Shown in pieces: positions 57,410 to 64,000 of a DNA stretch of 64,000 bases. Both the position numbers and the translations under genes were made by a program. The notes beneath the pieces are model-generated. The model saw only the letters and a list, made by a program, of their open reading frames with translations, did no database searches and had not been told where the DNA came from. Each line of letters opens with the position of its first letter. Within the stretch, counting starts at the first letter, position 1. The stretch lies in the NCBI GenBank assembly GCA_944989445.1, contig CALYLW010000330.1, positions 21,001-85,000 of the forward strand, written 5' to 3'. Origin of the DNA: Ampullaceana balthica. Its lineage: Eukaryota; Mollusca; Gastropoda; Lymnaeidae.

Positions 57410-57957
57410 ATTGTTGTTTTTTTCCTCCTGAACCATACCAGTTAGGGGGTTCGGGTCTTTTTGCAAATATGTTAAGGAGGTCCCAAGGATGTGCACGGGC
57501 CAAAATAATACCGAAAAGGTTTACTGGATTTCCTGGAAAATAAAAAAAATACCAAAAAAATATCCGTATTTTGTCAATTTCTCGCCAAACATAACATCTA
57601 TCGGGGGGAAACAAACGCCAAACGATACGATAGCTAATAATATTTAGAACAATGTTGGAGAAGGAATTTTTGAAAAATCTCTTTTGGTTCGACTCCCGTA
57701 ATTTTAGCAGCAAATTGTAGATAGCAAATGCTTTGTTTAGTTTCAGAATTATTGATTTGACATGACTTTTAATGGTATCTAGAATGATAGTTAATGGGGT
57801 TTTCCCCGCTTTGTGAATGCTAATGCTAGACTGTTGGTGCGCATTATATTGACACATTCCTGGCGTGACTCTAGAAGGATTTCCCTTGAAAAAAAAATCG
57901 GAAATTCTTTGTTGGAAATTGCGTTTAAATACTCATTCGAGTTTTTATTACTTGTCA
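57410..57957 (+). mobile_element. Dispersed element, family Z, copy 2
   Basis: Inverted relative of 44366-44840. It includes an open minus-strand frame of 149 codons (57408-57857), whose homologous stretch in copy 1 is broken. The peptide (for example DIKSHVKS-like and PPNWYGSGG segments) resembles no family I can name. The outer boundary near CAAGTAATAAAAACTCGAAT (complement of 57936-57955) is common to both copies. Superfamily unknown. Confidence 0.75.
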
Positions 57958-59636
57958 TTGCTTTAGCCTCTGTATGTTGTGATTAACATAACTACACTTA
58001 TTTTATGGAAGGACTAAGAAAGAAAACACTTGCCTATTTGATGAGCCTGTCTAAAGTACTATGTAAAAATATTTGTTATTGCAATTCATTTTCACTACAT
58101 TAAATAATTACAAAATACGGAAATCGTCTACTATTACTGTGTGTTTTAAAACATATTATTACATTATTTTGGATACTAAATCTATGCAGCGCATTTTGTA
58201 GCGTCTGGGAACAGTTTATTTTGCTGCACATTATAACAGTATATTTTAATAGTATAATATTATAAGCGAGCGTTATGAACATAATTTTGAAAAAGTATAT
58301 TACAACACTACATGTTTACAATACAAAATTGAGTTAAAATATGTAGCGTTTAAATTTATTCAGTTGTGTTCCCTTTACCGTATTATAAACGCCTAATTAT
58401 TTAAATTAACGAACGGTTTTCTTCCTAGAACGGTTGCAAGAAAAATAAACATTTTCATATGTACAATTTATAACGACTTCATCAAATCTTATCTTGAAGT
58501 ACATTTTAAAAGTGAACGTTTAAAATAGCAAGCAACAGCTGAATGAGAGAAAAAAAAGTGATCCATTAAAGTCTAATGAGATAAGTGCCAAAGAGTTAAC
58601 TTTTTTTTCTTGGGGTGGCGGCCATTTTCTTTCCGTCAGCTTAGACGGCCATTTGGTTTATGCAATTTGACGTCATCATACAAGGGACAGGTAACTGGCA
58701 CATTTTAACCCACTGTTTGTGTGTGTTGTCGTTGCTTACATACATGGTCATGAATTAAAAAAAAACAACGGTTCCCATATTTTAATAAGATGCCCTACCC
58801 CAGACTTGCATCACACATTTTAAATTAAAGAGTGAATAAAATAGTTAACATTATTTATAGTGAGGAAGTCTCAGTGTTGAGACAAATCGTAAATTAAATT
58901 AACTTCATTTGAGAACGTCCTCCTTTCAAATTATATAAACACAGTAAAATAAAATAACAAAAATTCCGCGTACTGAAATAAAATCAGGGGCCTTTCAAGT
59001 CCGATAATCGATGACCTAGGCGGGAGGAGGTCACCCAGCCACCGACTTTCTGCCCGCGGGAATTCCCTCCCCTGATTGGTTAATCAACCATGATGATGGC
59101 TATCTCGTCTGCTTCCTCGTCCTCCATTTTGATCTGTTACCAAAGACCGCTCCTCTATCCTGGCATTTTGCTTGTACTGGCAGTCTGGAGATGAACGCAC
59201 AGATTGACTCAACGAAAAGAAGTCGATCGCTCGGAAAAGTTCGATCAGGTTTGCTGAGGGGGGTGACCTGCCCCCTCCCCCCTAACCCCCGACCCACACT
59301 GACATACGCCGCTGGGTGACCGTTGAATCTATGACTCGCTTCTCTCGTTATTCGTTATGTCAGGTTGCATCTCGTTATCATCTCGCGGAGAGTCAACAAA
59401 ACGAGCCTGCAGCGAGGGCTGTGATTTAGGAGCACGGCTACTGGCTGGTGAAAGACGAAAAATCTCGCGAGACACACACTCATACACACAGACACACACG
59501 TAAACTCATGAATGAGACATACGCAGATCCACGCGACAAACACACAGCTCTTGCCAGACACATCCAGTTATCGCGAGACACAGTGCCAGCGAGGAACATA
59601 CACTTGTAATGCAAATGCAACTCAAAAACGCACTCT
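57958..59636. other. No gene supported; balanced-composition segment at 58.6-59.5 kb
   Basis: AT-rich to about 58600, then a unique segment containing a TGACGTCATCAT motif (58667) and CCTGATTGGTTAATCAACCA (59072). On the minus strand a short frame MEDEEADEIAIIMVD runs from 59127 to 59080 after CAAAATGG. It may be a start exon or upstream frame of a gene read leftward, but nothing downstream supports that. Confidence 0.35.
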
Positions 59637-61240
59637 TGTAGGACACACATGTACCAAAGTGAAACTCTTGTAGACACACATGTACCAAAGTGATTCACAC
59701 AGTAAGACACACATGTACCAATGTGAAACACTCTTGTAAGACACACATGTACCAAAGTGATTCACACATGTAAGACACACGTGTACCAATGTGAAACACT
59801 CTTGTAAGACACACATAACCAAAGTGAAACACTTGTAGACACACATGTACCAAAGTGAAACACTCTTGTAAGACACACATGTACCAAAGTGATTCACACA
59901 TGTAAGACACACGTGTACCAATGTGAAACACTCTTGTAAGACACACATAACCAAAGTGAAACACTTGTAGACACACATGTACCAACGTGAAACACTCTTG
60001 TAAGACACACGTGTACCAATGTGAAACACTCTTGTAAGACACACATGTACCAAAGTGAAACACTCTTGTAAGACACACATGTACCAAAGTGAAACACTCT
60101 TGTAAGACACACGTGTACCAATGTGAAACACTCTTGTAAGACACACATAACCAAAGTGAAACTCTTGTAGACACACGTGTACCAAAGTGATTCACACATG
60201 TAAGACACACATGTACCAAAGTGAAACACTCTTGTAAGACACACGTGTACCAATGTGAAACACTCTTGTAAGACACACATGTACCAAAGTGATTCACACA
60301 TGTAAGACACACATGTACCAATGTGAAACACTTGTAGACACCCATGTACCAATGTGAAACACTCTTGTAAGACACAAATGTACCAATGTGAAACACTCTT
60401 GTAAGACACACGTGTACCAAAGTGAAACACTTGTAGACACACATGTACCAAAGTGAAACACTTGTAGACACACATGTACCAAAGTGAAACACTTGTAGAC
60501 ACACATGTACCAAAGTGAAACACTCTTGTAAGACACACATGTACCAATGTGAAACACTCTTTTAAGACACACATAACCAAAGTGAAACACATGTAGACAC
60601 ACATGTACCAAAGTGAAACACTCTTGTAAGACACACATAACCAAAGTGAAACACTTGTAGACACACATGTACCAAAGTGAAACATTCTTGTAAGACACAC
60701 GTGTACCAATGTGAAACACTCTTGTAAGACACACATAACCAAAGTGAAACACTTGTAGACACACATGTACCAAAGTGAAACACTCTTGTAAGACACACGT
60801 GTACCAATGTGAAACACTCTTGTAAGACACACATGTACCAAAGTGAAACACTCTTGTAAGACACACGTGTACCAATGTGAAACACTCTTGTAAGACACAC
60901 ATGTACCAATGTGAAACACTCTTGTAAGACACACATGTACCAAAATGAAACACTTGTAGACACACATGTTCCAAAGTGAAACACTCTTGTAAGACACACG
61001 TGTACCAATGTGAAACACTCTTGTAAGACACACATGTACCAAAGTGAAACACTCTTGTAAGACACACGTGTACCAATGTGAAACACTCTTGTAAGACACA
61101 CATGTACCAAAATGAAACACTTGTAGACACACATGTTCCAAAGTGAAACACTCTTGTAAGACACACGTGTACCAATGTGAAACACTCTTGTAAGACACAC
61201 GTGTACCAATGTGAAACACTCTTGTAAGACACACGTGTAC
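59637..61240. repeat. About 34-bp minisatellite, about 48 copies, two unit lengths
   Basis: Long unit GTACCAAAGTGAAACACTCT + TGTAAGACACACAT; short unit lacks CT...A bases (AAACACTTGTAGACACACAT). CATGTACC/CGTGTACC/CATAACC alternate. The complement lacks stops, producing minus-strand frames of up to 446 codons with repeating FTLVHVCLTRV peptides. These are artefacts. Confidence 0.96.
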
Positions 61241-62369
61241 GAAAATGCTCTAGGAAAATTTTATATTGTAGATTTCAGACTGGCTTTATTTTCGAGGTTC
61301 TTTTATAGCTGAATTAACGTTGCGGTGTATTCCCAACTTTGCTAATGATATATTTTTTGTTGTTGTTTTTATAAACTATTTATGCAGAGTGTTTAGCGAC
61401 CGGTTAATACACAACTTTTTAGCCCCACTAATTTTTGTTTCAATTCTGAAATTAAAAAAAAATCAAATTGCTTCAAAACTCATCCACTAGCGCCCCGGCA
61501 TTTATGTAATATCAAATCTCTTCCGTTCCTCCTATGTCTCCCACAGATTATGTCTTCAGATTTGATCGATCTTTGTGTTGTGACTGCACAAACAGAAGTA
61601 CCAATCACACCTATTGGAAACGCATGAAAACCAAAGGGAAACGACTCAGTATAAAATATGTTTTCTTGTATAAAGACCGCCTTGCGGGAGCAGAGACAAG
61701 TTAATTATGATATTGAAGGAGTCGTCACTTTTTCGGATTTTCAAGATTTTTGGATGTCCTTAATTCTAAAATCAAATCCTATCGTGAGATTTGTAGACAT
61801 GTGTTACGACACATGTTGTCATACAGACTATAGGAGTTTCAAAGAAAGATAAGGAATTATCCAGACTGTTTCATTCATAGAAAACCACTGTTCCAAACTA
61901 AAGATGCTAAGTCCTTATACTTAAAGCAATAATAATGAATTTTAAACAAATTAACACGGAATTCCCATTTTAATGAAGCAAAACTTCATCAACACGTTTA
62001 GAACAAAAAATACAAAACATAAGAGAAAACATGAAACATCAAATAACAAGAAAGTAATAATTCAATGTTGAGGAAAAAATCCATTCTCTACACAGAATAT
62101 ATGTCTTTTAGATATATTGTAAATATAGAAAAAAATTGTGTCCCTTTAAGTCACATCGATATTTATATTTTGTCATTTTGAGTACGTGTAAACTGTGTCA
62201 CTTAGATATAGACATATTGTATCATTTGATGTAAATATGTATTAAGTTTCCTTAATATAAATGTATATAGTGTCACCTAGATGTAAAATGTATCACTTTG
62301 ATTGAATAATAAAAAAAAGAAACTTTAGTATTTTTTCAATGAAACTTTTTACAAATGTAATAAGAGAAT
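61241..62369. other. No gene supported
   Basis: AT-rich. A 64-codon + frame at 61658-61852 (MFSCIKTALREQRQ...) has protein-like composition but no recognisable domain. Loose repeats of TAGATATAGACATATTGT and TGTAAATAT occur at 62090-62300. Confidence 0.45.
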
Positions 62370-62605
62370 AAAACTAAGACCTATGCTAGTTTATGCATCG
62401 TCTTTATGGGACCCATCTACCAAAGAAAACATAGATACAATAGAACCAATTCAAAAAGAGCTGCACGATTTATTGCTTGTTAATAATCAATGGTAACCCC
62501 GTTAGTTAAATCACTATACTTAGAAACGCCAAAGGATAGAAGAACTATGAGCAAAGTAGATATAATACATCAGTCATTAAATTTAAACTTGGAAATAGCA
62601 AAAAA
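62370..62605 (+). pseudogene. Decayed C-terminal piece of a non-LTR retrotransposon reverse transcriptase
   Basis: One frame reads RPMLVYASSLWDPSTKENID followed by TIEPIQK; after a one-base loss the next frame reads RAARFIAC, and a third stretch gives TPLVKSLYLETPKDRRTMSK. This order (Y-A-S-S-x-W-D-P, then x-Q-R-R/K-A-A-R-F, then L-x-W/Y-x-x-L-x-x-R-R) is the typical C-terminal end of Jockey/CR1/BovB-like LINE reverse transcriptases. Stops and shifts show it is dead. No upstream catalytic YADD region was found nearby. Confidence 0.75.
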
Positions 62606-62720
62606 AAATATTTTAAAAAATAAATAATTAAATAATAATAATAAAATAATAATAATAAAATCATCAATATACATAATTTGCTATGTATGTCCCGTCCGCC
62701 CGTCCGTTCGTAACGCTACT

Positions 62721-63063
62721 AATTTTAGAAAGCAGCGCACCGCTAAAAGTAAAAGACTTGAAAAAAAATTACTTCACCAAAAATAACTCTTGTCGAACGT
62801 CCGCATAAAACTGATCAATATAGAAATAAATGAATACAACAAAAATATAAAGGAAAGTTCTGTATTACATTATTTTTTATTCTTATGTGTATTTTTTCAA
62901 AATTAATAGATTTCAGCTGAAATATATTTATTTTGAAAACTTCCGTCATTTTGACGGGTAGCCTAATACACTAGTAATAATAATAGTAATAATGTTAACA
63001 GTGCTGATTGACTCAAATAGTTATTTTTTGGTTCAGTGATTTGGTGCGCTGCTTTCTAAAATT
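62721..63063. mobile_element. Inverted-repeat element, perfect 21-bp arms
   Basis: Arms are 62721-62741 (AATTTTAGAAAGCAGCGCAC + C) and 63043-63063, exact reverse complements, separated by about 300 bp of AT-rich non-coding DNA. Likely a MITE; no target duplication was recognised. Confidence 0.65.
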
Positions 63064-63094
63064 ATTTTAAAAATCGTGTGGTGATTAGCACTGT

Positions 63095-63525
63095 AAAAAT
63101 TATTTTTATAAATACTTTGTTTAATTTTCAGGAATATTTCGTATTTATCATACAAGGATAAGTTACTTGGGCTTTTGACCAAAAAAAAGCCCTACAAGCT
63201 CTATTTTAAAATACTTTGTGTACATTTAAGGTAGTTTAATATTACGTATCTATCATACAAGGACAAGTTTGTTGGGCTTTTGAAAAAAGTGGGCGCCATA
63301 GGCGCCCTAAATAAAAGTGGGCGCCGCAGCACAACCTATATTATATACATACTTTGTGTACATTACAGGAATATTTCGTATTTATCATACAGGGATAAGT
63401 TACTTGGGCTTTTGACATAAAGACATTAAAAAAAAACAACAACAAACTATTATAAAATACTTTGTGTAAATTTAAGAAAGTTTAATATTACGTATTTATC
63501 ATACAACGGCAAGTTAGAAAATAAT
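63095..63525. repeat. Dispersed tandem family Y, about four units
   Basis: Units share AAAATACTTTGTGTACATTT, TATTTATCATACAAGGATAA, GTTACTTGGGCTTTTGAC and GTGGGCGCC. They correspond to those at 10676-10930. Unit length varies from about 110 to 130 bp. Confidence 0.78.
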
Positions 63526-63534
63526 ATTTTAGTT

Positions 63535-63680
63535 ACAAACTAAGTAGTCACACAGGGGGACTCAGAACTCTAAGTTTTAATTATATTTATTGTGATCGAT
63601 TGTGGGATTTAATGTTAGATATAAAATTTGATCAACTAACACAACATTTCTGAGTCCCCCTGTGTGACTACTTAGTTTGT
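63535..63680. mobile_element. 146-bp element with perfect 33-bp inverted arms
   Basis: Arms 63535-63567 (starting ACAAACTAAGTAGTCACACA) and 63648-63680 are exact reverse complements. The loop of 80 bp is AT-rich. Perfect arms point to a young MITE or to gene conversion between arms. Flanks give no convincing target duplication. Confidence 0.85.
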
Positions 63681-64000
63681 GAGAAAAAAAAATTTATTGC
63701 TTTTTCATGCGAGATTCTACATTCCTCACTGCAGCTGGGCCTCATCTTTTTAAAAAAGTTTTTTTTGTTCATTTTATGTTCTACTTTAACGCGTCAACAA
63801 AAGATGTGTAAAACTTAATTTCATTTATGAAGATTTAAACTCTTTAACATTAAAATTTTATTAAAATAGTTTTTCAATTTCATAAAGATTCCTAAAGAAT
63901 TTTTGAAGTATTTATAATTTTAAACGATAAATTGCATTATCTCTACTTTTTTCCTTCTTGTTCCTCGACATCGAAAATCAAGCCGGCGATTTGTTTATGG
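63681..64000. other. No gene seen
   Basis: AT-rich sequence to the end of the window. Confidence 0.5.

Noticed and set aside
59622..61234. Long minus-strand open frames (187, 281, 312, 215 and 446 codons) as a repeat protein gene
   Set aside because: They coincide exactly with a 34-bp tandem array, overlap in several frames with the same peptide, and have no exon or start context.

Overview
This window is a repeat-dominated stretch of animal nuclear DNA. There is no bacterial-type gene density, the base composition is AT-rich, and the single convincing protein-coding gene is a piece of the Notch co-activator Mastermind. The mix of tRNA-derived SINEs, short hAT-type elements with 8-base target duplications, a TTAA-flanked MITE and very many minisatellites suggests a lophotrochozoan, perhaps a gastropod mollusc. 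The species assignment is inference; the metazoan assignment is firm.

Layout. From 1 to 29.9 kb I find no exon I can defend. If the gene's N-terminal exon lies upstream of the window, this is intron or 5' flank of mastermind. It holds arrays with units of 43, 22, 53, 50, 32, 39, 25, 28, 19, 40 and 46 bp, a TTAA-type MITE, several hAT-type elements (one carries a BED zinc-finger remnant and is itself interrupted by a smaller MITE), SINEs and a LINE/SINE tail. From 29,945 to 32,584 lies one large terminal exon of mastermind on the + strand. It has a good splice acceptor, KQEP and acidic segments, Q/M/P-rich stretches, a 14-residue coding minisatellite and an acidic C-terminus. It is readable only if three one-base excesses, each in a run of G, are allowed for. 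From 32.6 to about 39 kb is AT-rich 3' UTR or 3' flank with several AATAAA signals, a hAT MITE and a 31-bp array. From 39 to 64 kb the sequence is again repeats: twin hAT MITEs, a 16-bp array, a 31-bp array with higher-order structure, a 21-bp array, three related 0.3-0.5 kb elements side by side, palindromic elements, possible Penelope-like ends, a 1.6-kb 34-bp array, a decayed non-LTR reverse transcriptase fragment and a perfect 33-bp inverted repeat.

Most long open frames in this window are created by minisatellites whose units lack stops, and they should not be annotated as genes. The observations I consider most worth following are the three G-run frameshifts in mastermind, the BED-finger hAT derivative with its nested MITE, the head-to-head twin hAT MITEs sharing one target site, the TTAA element with palindromic ends, and the unclassified dispersed families at 5.9/52-53 kb, 44.4/57.7 kb and 10.7/63.3 kb.
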